DNA from: Chitinophaga sp. S165
GTDB lineage: Bacteria > Bacteroidota > Bacteroidia > Chitinophagales > Chitinophagaceae
Direction: 5' to 3'
DNA: 64,000 nt
Assembly: GCF_003182155.1 (NCBI RefSeq)
Contig: NZ_QGTG01000001.1
Location: 1,160,390 to 1,224,389 of the forward strand
Made by a program: the position numbers and the translations under genes. Positions 35,547 through 43,933 of this stretch are shown here, piece by piece. The notes under the pieces were generated by a model. That model was given only the letters and a program-made list of their open reading frames with translations. It made no database searches and had not been told where the DNA came from. Each line of letters starts with the position of its first letter. The stretch's first letter is position 1.

Positions 35547-36851
35547 ATGAACAGGACATTCTACGCTGTTTTAGTGAACACGCTTACCGCCTCTCTCACA
35601 AATACCATCGTTTGGTTTGCGGTAACCTTCTGGGTGTATCTGGAAACGAGGTCTGTGCTGGCCACTTCTGTCATGGCGGGTGTATACCTTGCTACAGTGG
35701 CATTGTCCGGCTTTTTCCTGGGATCGCTGGTAGACCGCCATCATAAAAAGAAAGCAATGATGATATCCAGTGTCTGTTCATTGCTTTTATATCTGCTGGC
35801 ATTTCTTGTTTATGTATCCTCACCGTCTGAAAGGTTCAAAGATCCGTCATACTTCATGCTGTGGGCCTTTATTATATTCAACCTCTTAGGCGCCATAGCA
35901 GGTAATATCCGCACAATAGCACTTTCTACCCTGGTTACTATTCTGATACCTGAAGATGCAAGGGATAGGGCCAACGGCATGGTAGGCACTGCCAACGGTG
36001 TTTCCTTTCTCGTAGCTTCCATCTTCAGCGGTTTGATCATAGGCTTCCTGGGCGTATTCTGGATGCTGGTCTTCGCGATTGTGCTAACCACCTTCGCGAT
36101 CATTCATTTGCTGACCATCTCCATCCCCGAAATGAAAATAGCACATACCCATGCAGAAGATGATGTAAAACATATAGATATCCGGGGTACTATCAGGGTG
36201 ATACGGCTTATTCCCGGACTCTTCGCACTTATCTTCTTCAATACCTTCAATAACTTCCTGGGTGGCGTTTTTATGGCCCTAATGGATGCCTACGGTCTAT
36301 CGTTAGTTTCCGTACAGGTATGGGGCATATTGTGGGGTGTACTGACGTTGGGCTTCATAGTAGGCGGGATCGTAATATCAAAGAAAGGACTTGGACAAAA
36401 GCCACTGCGCACGCTCTTCCTTTCGAATATCATCATGTGGACGATATGCATATTCTTCACTATGAAGAATTCTATCGTGTTGCTGGCATGCGGCATGTTT
36501 ATATACTTATGCCTCATTCCTGTGGTAGAAGCCGCTGAACAGACCATCATACAGAAGCTGATCCCCCAGGAAAGACTGGGAAGGGTATTCGGGTTTGCGC
36601 AAAGTATTGAACAGGCGGCATCACCGCTGACTGCTTTTATGATCGGACCAATAGCTCAATTCATTTTCATCCCTTTCATGACCACCGGCGCAGGCGTTGA
36701 TCTGCTGGGCAGCTGGTTCGGAACCGGAACAGACCGTGGCATCGCACTATTATTTACGATAACAGGCATTATTGGATTGATCATCACCGTACTTGCCATG
36801 CAGTCATATGCATACCGGAACCTGGCGATGAACTATCAGAAGGGCCAGTAA
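35547..36851 (+). CDS. MFS transporter (EntS/MFS_3-like)
   Basis: A 434-residue membrane protein with about 12 predicted helices in two halves, a DRHHKKKAMMISS loop between helices 2 and 3 (major facilitator signature region D-R-x-x-x-K) and a cytoplasmic loop near residue 210. It most resembles drug or siderophore exporters of the MFS_3 group. It is divergent from the UvrA-like gene with a 281-base shared promoter region, suggesting paired control. The substrate is unknown. Confidence 0.88.
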   Translation: MNRTFYAVLVNTLTASLTNTIVWFAVTFWVYLETRSVLATSVMAGVYLATVALSGFFLGSLVDRHHKKKAMMISSVCSLLLYLLAFLVYVSSPSERFKDPSYFMLWAFIIFNLLGAIAGNIRTIALSTLVTILIPEDARDRANGMVGTANGVSFLVASIFSGLIIGFLGVFWMLVFAIVLTTFAIIHLLTISIPEMKIAHTHAEDDVKHIDIRGTIRVIRLIPGLFALIFFNTFNNFLGGVFMALMDAYGLSLVSVQVWGILWGVLTLGFIVGGIVISKKGLGQKPLRTLFLSNIIMWTICIFFTMKNSIVLLACGMFIYLCLIPVVEAAEQTIIQKLIPQERLGRVFGFAQSIEQAASPLTAFMIGPIAQFIFIPFMTTGAGVDLLGSWFGTGTDRGIALLFTITGIIGLIITVLAMQSYAYRNLAMNYQKGQ

Positions 36852-36967
36852 GGGAACATCAACCGCCAGTTCGATCCCCGGGATACTATTATTAGCACCT
36901 GGCCGGACCTCGACACATAAAAATAATAGTATATATTGCACCCTTCTGAATACCCAAACTATCGTAC

Positions 36968-37318
36968 ATGTTAGACGAGGATTTCTTCCAGTTTTTAGAA
37001 TACCGCATCACTGAAGCATTTAAAGAAACAGATGATGAAGAACTCAGGCTATTCTGGTGTGATGGCGTTTTACCGGCAACGAATGAGCGCGGCCGTCTTT
37101 CCCTGCAGCATGTAAAGCATCATAGAAAGATTGTTACCCAGGCTTTTATTGGCAGAGAGGGCCAAACGAGATATGACCTGGTTTTGAAGATCGGCGATGA
37201 AGCCTTACATAGCTATACCCATAATCTCGATCTTAAGGTATGTGTTCCTGATACGGACGCCCTTAGTTGGTTTACTATAGATACTGAAAAAAGAAAAATA
37301 GAAATACAACTTAAATGA
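36968..37318 (+). CDS. Small hypothetical protein
   Basis: A 116-residue soluble protein with no signal peptide, containing FFQFLEYRITEAFKETDDEELRLFWCDGV, then a mixed alpha/beta region ending in WFTIDTEKRKIEIQL. The regular pattern suggests a real protein, and a promoter-like AT-rich stretch precedes it. No family or partner is recognised. Confidence 0.6.
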   Translation: MLDEDFFQFLEYRITEAFKETDDEELRLFWCDGVLPATNERGRLSLQHVKHHRKIVTQAFIGREGQTRYDLVLKIGDEALHSYTHNLDLKVCVPDTDALSWFTIDTEKRKIEIQLK

Positions 37319-37487
37319 GTTGCTGATATTCCGTTTTATACTTCCGGATAGAACTCCACTTTCATAAAATCGACCCGCCACATGAAGATGCACCTACGCC
37401 CGGCATGCTAACGGCTACGTCAATACTACGCAGTCTTCAAAAAGCTTTCATATCTGGCCTATTATCCCTAAGTTCGTTTAAAAAAGT

Positions 37488-39467
37488 ATGGGCAGGCCTG
37501 TTTCAAGACGAAAGTTCATTTTCACTGCCGCTACCGGCGGCATAGGATTGGCAACGAGTAGCCTCAATCGCCTGGTGGCGTCAACCAGTCCATTTTTGGC
37601 TACCAAAGGCACTGCCACTTTGTTTTCCGATACACGGAAAGCCCCGGGGGATGATCTATATTCGCTTAGCCATGCGCTTACGGCTACCTGGGCCAGTACA
37701 CTACTTGGCTTACAGGAAAAAGAGACGCAGTCTCCCGATTATGGCGGTATACGATGCCCTGGTTATCATAACGTACATGGACGCATAGGCGACACCATTT
37801 ATCCCTTTATGCATATGGCCCGCCGTACAGGCGATACCCGCTACCTCGATGCGGCAGTACTCCTGTTCCGTTGGATGGAAGCTAACGTTAGTCAGCCCGA
37901 TGGTTCCTGGCTCAACGAGAAAAAAGACAGCTGGAAAGGCACTACTGTTTTCACCGTGATCGCCCTTTGCGATGCATTGCAATATCATGGGGATCTGATG
38001 GACACCTCTTTTAAAAACGCCCTGCATGACAGACTGTTGAAGGCTGGTGAGTTCATCGACAAGACTGTTAACATTGATTACGGAAACATCAATTATCCGA
38101 TATCCGCATCCTATGCACTGTCGCTGCTGGACACGCTATATGACCAGCCGAAGTTCAGGGAAAAAGGAAAGCTCCTTGCCCATCAATCGATGAAGTTCTT
38201 CTCCCGCAACAACCGTTTTGTTTTCGGCGAAGGTACCCCCTACTATGAAGCTAGTAAAAAAGGATGTTTCTCTGTCGATCTCGGGTACAATGTAGAAGAG
38301 TCGCTGCCTAACCTGGCCTTATACGGCCTGTTGAATAGAGATGAGGAAATACTGGAGATGGTCACAGCTTCTCTGCAAACACATATGGAATTTATGCTGC
38401 CTGATGGTGGCTGGGACAATAGCTGGGGCACGCGTAACTATAAATGGACCTATTGGGGTAGCCGCACTTCCGACGGATGCCAGCCTGCTTATGCCCTGCT
38501 GGCCGATCGTGATCCCCGCTTTTACAGGGTCGCGTTAAAGAACACTCAGCTACTGCAACAGTGTACTACCAATGGCCTTCTCCAGGGTGGCCCCCATTAC
38601 AACAGTCACCATGTACCCACAAGCGTGCACCATACCTTCTGCCATATCAAAGCGCTGACCACCATTCTTGATCATAAACAGTCAGGCCATTCTGGTGAGA
38701 AAATAACACCCATTCCGGTAGTTGCGCTCCTTCCACGGGAGACGGCTTATGGCCTGCGTTTCTTTGAGGATATCCAAACCTGGCTTGTCGCTACAGGGAA
38801 ATTCAGAGCAACCGTAACAGGATACGACAGGGAATACAAAGCTATGCACAATGGTCATGCATCGGGCGGAGCACTGACCATGTTATGGCATGAACAAACC
38901 GGACCATTGCTGGTAGCCAGTATGAATGCCTATCAATTGGTTGAAAAAGGCAATATGCAGGCAGATAACGACCCACATGCTATGCCGCTGACGGTAAGGG
39001 CAGAATTGACGGTTAATGGTATCACCTACATGAATATATCCTGCCTTGACGCAACAGTCAGTACCAGCCAGTCAGGTAACAAGATCATCATCCGATCCAG
39101 CTCCAGGCTGGTCGATCAGGATCAGAACGATCCACCGCAAGGTGCGGTACATTGCCATACCGAGTATATATTTTCACCGGAAAAGATAAGCCTTTCGCTG
39201 AACTGTGATAAGGTACCTGTTACTTACAGGCAAGATGTCCGCGTCGTTGTACCGGTAATTGCTGCATCAACGGAAACGGTAGAGGTAGTGAATAACAACA
39301 GCATTAAGATCCATAAGAACAAGTCCCTGCTGACGATAACGGCAGACCAGCCACTAAACAGGTTACCTGTTACCGCCGACCGGATATTCAATTTCGTCCC
39401 AGGACTGGAGGCTGTTCCTCTCGCCATTGCCAGACCCAAAGGAACAATTGTCTTAACAGTTGAATAG
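37488..39467 (+). CDS. Tat-exported (alpha/alpha)6-toroid, polysaccharide lyase-like protein
   Basis: The N-terminus SRRKFIFTAATGGIGLATSS is a Tat signal. Residues 60-400 are helical with the aromatic and glycine-rich pattern of an (alpha/alpha)6 toroid (DTIYPFMHMARRTGDTRYLDAAVLLFRWMEANV; LPDGGWDNSWGTRNYKWTYWGSRTSDG, GGPHYNSHH). Residues 420-659 are beta-rich, as in the C-terminal sheets of heparinase- and alginate-lyase-like enzymes. The GWDNSWG and H-rich segments are candidate active-site positions. I cannot assign a CAZy family. It converges on the DUF1801 gene with 5 bases between them. Confidence 0.65.
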   Translation: MGRPVSRRKFIFTAATGGIGLATSSLNRLVASTSPFLATKGTATLFSDTRKAPGDDLYSLSHALTATWASTLLGLQEKETQSPDYGGIRCPGYHNVHGRIGDTIYPFMHMARRTGDTRYLDAAVLLFRWMEANVSQPDGSWLNEKKDSWKGTTVFTVIALCDALQYHGDLMDTSFKNALHDRLLKAGEFIDKTVNIDYGNINYPISASYALSLLDTLYDQPKFREKGKLLAHQSMKFFSRNNRFVFGEGTPYYEASKKGCFSVDLGYNVEESLPNLALYGLLNRDEEILEMVTASLQTHMEFMLPDGGWDNSWGTRNYKWTYWGSRTSDGCQPAYALLADRDPRFYRVALKNTQLLQQCTTNGLLQGGPHYNSHHVPTSVHHTFCHIKALTTILDHKQSGHSGEKITPIPVVALLPRETAYGLRFFEDIQTWLVATGKFRATVTGYDREYKAMHNGHASGGALTMLWHEQTGPLLVASMNAYQLVEKGNMQADNDPHAMPLTVRAELTVNGITYMNISCLDATVSTSQSGNKIIIRSSSRLVDQDQNDPPQGAVHCHTEYIFSPEKISLSLNCDKVPVTYRQDVRVVVPVIAASTETVEVVNNNSIKIHKNKSLLTITADQPLNRLPVTADRIFNFVPGLEAVPLAIARPKGTIVLTVE

Positions 39468-39472
39468 TCACT

Positions 39473-39850
39473 TCACTTTTTCACCTTAACCATTTCTTCG
39501 TTTTCCTTCTTCCTGAATTCAACGATCCCTTTTATAAAATCCAACGGCAGTACTTCACTATTAGGAAGCTGAATGGCCGATTTACTCACCTTATACCTGC
39601 TCAATTCCTTTTCAAACTTTTTACGCAATGCATCACTATATGGATATGACAGCGAAATATGCTTAGCATATGCAGAGTAATAGATCAGATACCCGTTGTA
39701 TTTGAAGCAGGGTATCTGATAACTTATCACTTCTTCCACTCCGGGTACGGCCTTATGAATAACTGTACGAATAGATTGCATTCTCTCCTGCAGTTCAGCA
39801 GGAAAACCGCTTTGGTACTCGTCTATTGTTTTATAATCAGTTTTTGCCAT
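39473..39850 (-). CDS. DUF1801 (YdhG/YdeI-like) protein
   Basis: The 125-residue product has the family signatures TIDEYQSGFPAELQERMQSIRTVIHKAVPGVEEVISYQIPCF and YLIYYSAYAKHISLSYP. This is the full DUF1801 domain of normal length; the group is annotated as iron-chaperone-like on the basis of a B. subtilis relative. A lysine-rich tail follows. It is a single gene. Confidence 0.88.
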   Translation of the reverse strand: MAKTDYKTIDEYQSGFPAELQERMQSIRTVIHKAVPGVEEVISYQIPCFKYNGYLIYYSAYAKHISLSYPYSDALRKKFEKELSRYKVSKSAIQLPNSEVLPLDFIKGIVEFRKKENEEMVKVKK

Positions 39851-39930
39851 GTTAGAAAGGGTTTTAGCGTTGTCTTACCGCAAACAGGCGATTAACATAT
39901 TCACCCGCAAGTCTCCTGACATAAAAATAA

Positions 39931-39956
39931 GGGCATATGAATTAAATCATACGCCC
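39931..39956 (-). terminator. Terminator of the GH43-like gene
   Basis: GGGCATATGA (39931-39940) pairs with TCATACGCCC (39947-39956) with one wobble. Read on the minus strand the stem is followed by TTATTTTTAT, so it acts on the gene ending at 39989. Confidence 0.75.
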
Positions 39957-39988
39957 TGTAAACGACTTTTTGAGGGGGTATTTGCGAC

Positions 39989-42004
39989 TTATTGCGAATC
40001 CCCATCCGTCTTCTCCTGAAATGCAGTCATTAACGCTTTAGCCTCTTCTGATGAAATAATTGAAACACAGCCATGACGTGCTTCTGGCGGGAACTTTACA
40101 TCCTCCTCAACCTTCCAGTGCAGCAGGTCGGGCGAGTAAGACGCCCCAAAACGGTCGGTCATACAGTAATCATATAACAACAACCATCCTTTTTTATTCG
40201 GATCTTTTATCACTGTTGGACCTTCTGTAATTACAGGAACGATCTGCCCATTATTTAACGGCCCTTCGATGACCTTATAAGGCCCATAAACATTTGTGGC
40301 CGTAGCTACCCGGATAGCGCGTCTTTCTCCTGTCTTTGAGCCAAACTCTTCCTCCTTATGAAACAAATAATACTTTCCCTGATGCTCCAGCAATGTTCCG
40401 TCAATTACGGAATATGACGGTTCAAAAAATACCTTTGCGGGTGAGAATACCTTCCAGTCGCGGGTCGTACAATACCATAACCTGCTTTTCTTCCAGCCGG
40501 CATCTTCAAATGAAGAGGACCAGATCAAGATATACTCTTTGGATTTTTTATCATAAAACCATTCAGGCGCCCATATATTCCTGGCCAGTAAAGCGCCTGA
40601 TTCATTCCTTACATCTTTCATCAAAGGCAACGTACCCTCCACCTGCCAATGAATGAGATCCGGTGAAGTTAAATAAAGGCAACTTGGGCCGACCTTCTCT
40701 CTGTCTTTACCGCCACCGCCTGTTGATAATATCCTCCATAATCCGTCCGGTCCACGGCGTACATAGGGGTCCCGTACATGCTGGTCCCATACCGGTTTAT
40801 TATTGTTTAACGGCGTCCAATGACGTCCGTCAGTAGATAAAGCCATATGCATCTTTTCTAACAGCATAGGGTTCGGTAATGGCACCTCAACAGTGTTTCC
40901 CTTTGCATCAATTTCTATCCGTGTCGGATAACGTTGACGGAAGTAGGTTAACAACCAAACCTTCTTTCCCGTTTCTATTTTAAAGCTTTGCTGATCTGTC
41001 GTTTTTGCTGATGCTGTTTGGGATGATTGTGCCGGACTAAATGTCTCATTTTCCCATTTCAAAGGCATATTCGATAAATACCAGGACTTTCCATCCCCAG
41101 TATTATTCCCTTGAAAAAACAGATAATATTTCCCATCTTCTGCCTTAAATATATCCGGATGTCCTGACTCGCTATGATTCCACTCCCCTGCTTTCCCATT
41201 TGCAAGAAAAGGTTTTTCTGATGTACGTTTCCAGTGGATGCCATCTTTACTCTCCGCAAGCCCGATCTGCTGCGGAACATTATTATAACTGCCTGCATAA
41301 AACATATATAACAGGCCGTTCTTCTCAATCACCGAAGCGGCCTCAATACATTTGCCTTCCCAGGGTAGTTCGGGTTTCAGTATAGTGCCGTCATAAGCCT
41401 GCTTCCAATCTGCTCTTGAGAAGTCAGTCCCGGCAGGAGCCGTTGCCACGCCTTGCATCTGCACCTCTCCTTTAGGGTCCCGTGTGGCGAAGTAGAGGAA
41501 ATATTGATCTTTATAGAACGTGACTTCCGCGTCAATGGCCCTTCCGCTGGTCCAACTACCTGTTGGCCGGAATACCGGATTACTGCTGTTCTTTACAAAA
41601 TGGATCCCATCAGTCGAGTAAGCATGGCAGATGGCGTCTTTGGGACCATTACCATAGGTTTGATAGAAGAGGTGTATCGTGTCTTTACGAACCAATGCTC
41701 CCGGAGCACATAAACCATTCTTCTCGTATGCTTCCTCTCCATTCAAGTCTCCTACCTTTTGCCAGTCCATCAGGTTATTGCTCTGTGCAATACCAATATG
41801 CCAGCCTGCGCCATCCTTGCCAGGTATGGAATAGTACATCCAGTATTTATTCTTAAACTGTACGATCTTTGGGTCTTTAGCGATAGGTCTCCCTGAGGAC
41901 GTATCGGTAAAATACATTCGCGGTTTTTCCTGTGCTAACAAACCTCCCGGTAAAAGAAACATGGTGCTGATCACCATCATGAGATAACGAAGCTGCATTT
42001 TCAA
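39989..42004 (-). CDS. Exported double five-bladed-propeller glycosidase (GH43/GH117-like)
   Basis: A signal peptide (LMMVISTMFLLPGGLLAQ) is followed by two five-bladed beta-propeller halves. The first spans about residues 30-330 (AKDPKIVQFKNKYWMYYSI, DAEVTFYKDQYFLYF, EAASVIEKNGLLYMFYAGS). The second spans about 345-665 (RDPYVRRGPDGLWRILS, WAPEWFYDKKSKEYILIWSS, IDGTLLEHQGKYYLFHKE). Each half has the acidic positions typical of GH43-clan enzymes: an Asp in the first blade and Glu residues in later blades. The substrate is unknown. The ATG at 41998 is an alternative start. Confidence 0.8.
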   Translation of the reverse strand: MKMQLRYLMMVISTMFLLPGGLLAQEKPRMYFTDTSSGRPIAKDPKIVQFKNKYWMYYSIPGKDGAGWHIGIAQSNNLMDWQKVGDLNGEEAYEKNGLCAPGALVRKDTIHLFYQTYGNGPKDAICHAYSTDGIHFVKNSSNPVFRPTGSWTSGRAIDAEVTFYKDQYFLYFATRDPKGEVQMQGVATAPAGTDFSRADWKQAYDGTILKPELPWEGKCIEAASVIEKNGLLYMFYAGSYNNVPQQIGLAESKDGIHWKRTSEKPFLANGKAGEWNHSESGHPDIFKAEDGKYYLFFQGNNTGDGKSWYLSNMPLKWENETFSPAQSSQTASAKTTDQQSFKIETGKKVWLLTYFRQRYPTRIEIDAKGNTVEVPLPNPMLLEKMHMALSTDGRHWTPLNNNKPVWDQHVRDPYVRRGPDGLWRILSTGGGGKDREKVGPSCLYLTSPDLIHWQVEGTLPLMKDVRNESGALLARNIWAPEWFYDKKSKEYILIWSSSFEDAGWKKSRLWYCTTRDWKVFSPAKVFFEPSYSVIDGTLLEHQGKYYLFHKEEEFGSKTGERRAIRVATATNVYGPYKVIEGPLNNGQIVPVITEGPTVIKDPNKKGWLLLYDYCMTDRFGASYSPDLLHWKVEEDVKFPPEARHGCVSIISSEEAKALMTAFQEKTDGDSQ

Positions 42005-42171
42005 TCTTATTTAGTCGCAATCAGTAAACTTAGCAATCATTTGTGTTATTTTTTAATCTTTTCTAACAAGACAAAAATGCCAGCTGCTGCCTTTTCATAC
42101 GGAACTGCATATATAAGAATAAATTATAAATTTACACTTCTTATACAAGACAAGCTTGCAAGATATAGACC

Positions 42172-42594
42172 ATGACAAAGCACATGTATGAACTTTCACA
42201 AATATTGCATTTTGTTAAGGATCAAACCGGAGCAGACGAAATATTTGAAAATAGCGACATTAATCAAGATCTGGGCTGCGATGGAGATGATTTTGATGAA
42301 CTGATCAACAAATTCTCCACAGAATTTAATGTTGACCTATCAACATACCTCTGGTATTTTCACAGTGCTGAAGAGGGAAACAATATAGGCGGGGCCATAT
42401 TCCCTCCCCCCAATGAAAGAGTTAAACACATTCCGGTAACACCATTGATGCTGCTTGAATTTGCGCAAAAAGGCAAGTGGGATTTAAAGTACCCGGAACA
42501 TCAGATTCCAAAAAGACGATATGACCTGATCACAAATCTGATAATAATCATAGTGGTTTTCAGCCTGATCATCTATAAATGTGCGAGCAGGTGA
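42172..42594 (+). CDS. DUF1493-family protein with C-terminal membrane anchor
   Basis: The 140-residue protein matches DUF1493: NQDLGCDGDDFDELINKFSTEFNVDLSTYLWYFHSAEEG is the conserved acyl-carrier-like segment, without the carrier serine. The tail LITNLIIIIVVFSLIIYKCASR is a single membrane anchor. DUF1493 proteins occur near phosphopantetheine-like and toxin/immunity loci, but their role is unknown. It is convergent with the cupin gene. Confidence 0.8.
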   Translation: MTKHMYELSQILHFVKDQTGADEIFENSDINQDLGCDGDDFDELINKFSTEFNVDLSTYLWYFHSAEEGNNIGGAIFPPPNERVKHIPVTPLMLLEFAQKGKWDLKYPEHQIPKRRYDLITNLIIIIVVFSLIIYKCASR

Positions 42595-42630
42595 ATCAGG
42601 GTGTAATTAATTCTACCGGACCTTTAATCT

Positions 42631-43080
42631 CTATTTAGCCGCAGGCGTCTTTTCCGTTTTCCATTTAATAACATGGTACACAGCTCTCGTAGTGCCCACA
42701 TTCTTAATACCATGTAATTGATTAGACGCCTGGAAGATAACAGAGCCAGGGCCAACACGTTTAGTGATACCGTTTACAGTCGATTCAACCGTACCCTCTT
42801 TTATAATGATCAGCTCTTCGTCCGGATGTTGATGTGGCGGGTGTGGCGCTTCTCCGGGATTCAGCGTCGTTACATGCAATTCCAGTTCATCCAGCGTTGG
42901 CGTGGCCGATTGAAGGAACTGACGTACTTCCCCCGTTTTTGTAGGCTTAGCTTTGATCTCATTCCAATCATATATTGTTGACGATAAAGGAAGCTGCTGG
43001 TCTTTATGTGCAATAATGGCCATTGGGATACACATTACCAGGATAGTGATGCAGATGAAGGTTATTTCCCGCTTTGTCAT
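42631..43080 (-). CDS. Membrane-anchored or exported cupin protein
   Basis: An N-terminal hydrophobic segment (ITFICITILVMCIPMAIIA) targets the 149-residue protein to the membrane or periplasm. A single cupin follows: the first motif is PHPPHQHPDEELIIIKEG with two His and one Glu metal ligand, and the second is PGSVIFQASNQLHGIKN with the final His. The metal site looks intact. The substrate is unknown. It is divergent from the DUF2004 gene. Confidence 0.82.
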   Translation of the reverse strand: MTKREITFICITILVMCIPMAIIAHKDQQLPLSSTIYDWNEIKAKPTKTGEVRQFLQSATPTLDELELHVTTLNPGEAPHPPHQHPDEELIIIKEGTVESTVNGITKRVGPGSVIFQASNQLHGIKNVGTTRAVYHVIKWKTEKTPAAK

Positions 43081-43182
43081 TGTAAAATGGTTTAGGTGGG
43101 ATTAATTTACAAAATTTGTTATTATTCATTTCACATAAAAGTCACCGATTCTCTTTTATATTTGCGCGAATAAATCGTACTT

Positions 43183-43668
43183 ATGCCTCAATTTGAACTA
43201 CCCTATTTCGGAATGCTGGATTCCGACGCCGTTGATAACTACTATGAAGCAGAAGCATCAATAGCAGGTAATCCGGTACAGGTTGACCTGAATTTTGAAA
43301 ACGAAAGCGTTAGCGCCGACGTTCTTAACAATGTGAAACAATTCCTGCTTGCAGTTGAGCAGCATCTACCCAAATGTAAAGAGTATATTCTCAATGAATA
43401 CAAAAATGGTGAAATAGTCCAGGAGTATATTCAATATCATAAAGATGATATGAGCGAAGGTGTATTATGTGATGAGCTGGGAATTAAAGGAGGCGATATC
43501 GACCAGCAACTTGTAGCAAAATTGCAGCCTGTAAGGATCGGTATATATCCTGAGTCGGAGAATTATATAACGTTCGGCTATTCTTTCAGCAATGAACTTA
43601 CACCGAGTGTGCTGGAGATCACTGCGAATAAAAACATCGAATTGCAGAATATGTATATGGAATACTAA
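43183..43668 (+). CDS. DUF2004-domain protein
   Basis: The 161-residue acidic, soluble protein (LPYFGMLDSDAVDNYYEAEASIAGNPVQVDLNFE; VRIGIYPESENYITFGYSFS; LTPSVLEITANKN) follows the order of DUF2004. A TATATTTG -7 box lies at 43157-43164, giving a short leader. It ends with its own terminator and so is not in the Tc operon. Function unknown; several members lie near toxin genes, but that alone is weak evidence here. Confidence 0.72.
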   Translation: MPQFELPYFGMLDSDAVDNYYEAEASIAGNPVQVDLNFENESVSADVLNNVKQFLLAVEQHLPKCKEYILNEYKNGEIVQEYIQYHKDDMSEGVLCDELGIKGGDIDQQLVAKLQPVRIGIYPESENYITFGYSFSNELTPSVLEITANKNIELQNMYMEY

Positions 43669-43690
43669 GATAGTATAGCAACTAACTTCA

Positions 43691-43724
43691 GAAAAGCTTC
43701 AGGTCATTTCATCTGAAGCTTTTC
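43691..43724 (+). terminator. Rho-independent-type terminator before the Tc operon
   Basis: GAAAAGCTTCAG (43691-43702) pairs perfectly over 12 bp with CTGAAGCTTTTC (43713-43724), followed by ATTTTCCC. It separates the DUF2004 gene from the Tc toxin operon. Confidence 0.75.
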
Positions 43725-43810
43725 ATTTTCCCTATCAAGAAGTATATATTCAAGCAGCTCCTGATGATCTACTCAAACAAGGTGTCATGAAAACACCCTC
43801 ATCTGATTTA

Positions 43811-43842
43811 TTTGGCAAATTAAACTACTCATCGTAATTTTA
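43811..43842 (+). promoter_or_regulatory. Candidate promoter of the Tc toxin operon
   Basis: TTTG at 43811-43814 and TAATTTTA at 43835-43842 are separated by 20 bases, close to the Bacteroidota -33 TTTG and -7 TAnnTTTG arrangement (one mismatch in the -7 box). Transcription would begin near 43849, leaving a leader of about 85 bases. The 15-mer starting at 43835 recurs exactly at 4042. Confidence 0.5.
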
Positions 43843-43933
43843 GTATCAGTGATAGGTAACTAGCCATAGAAGAACGAGTTACACCCCAACAACTAATAGC
43901 CATATTTACTTACCCCAAAAACACAGGCCTTTT

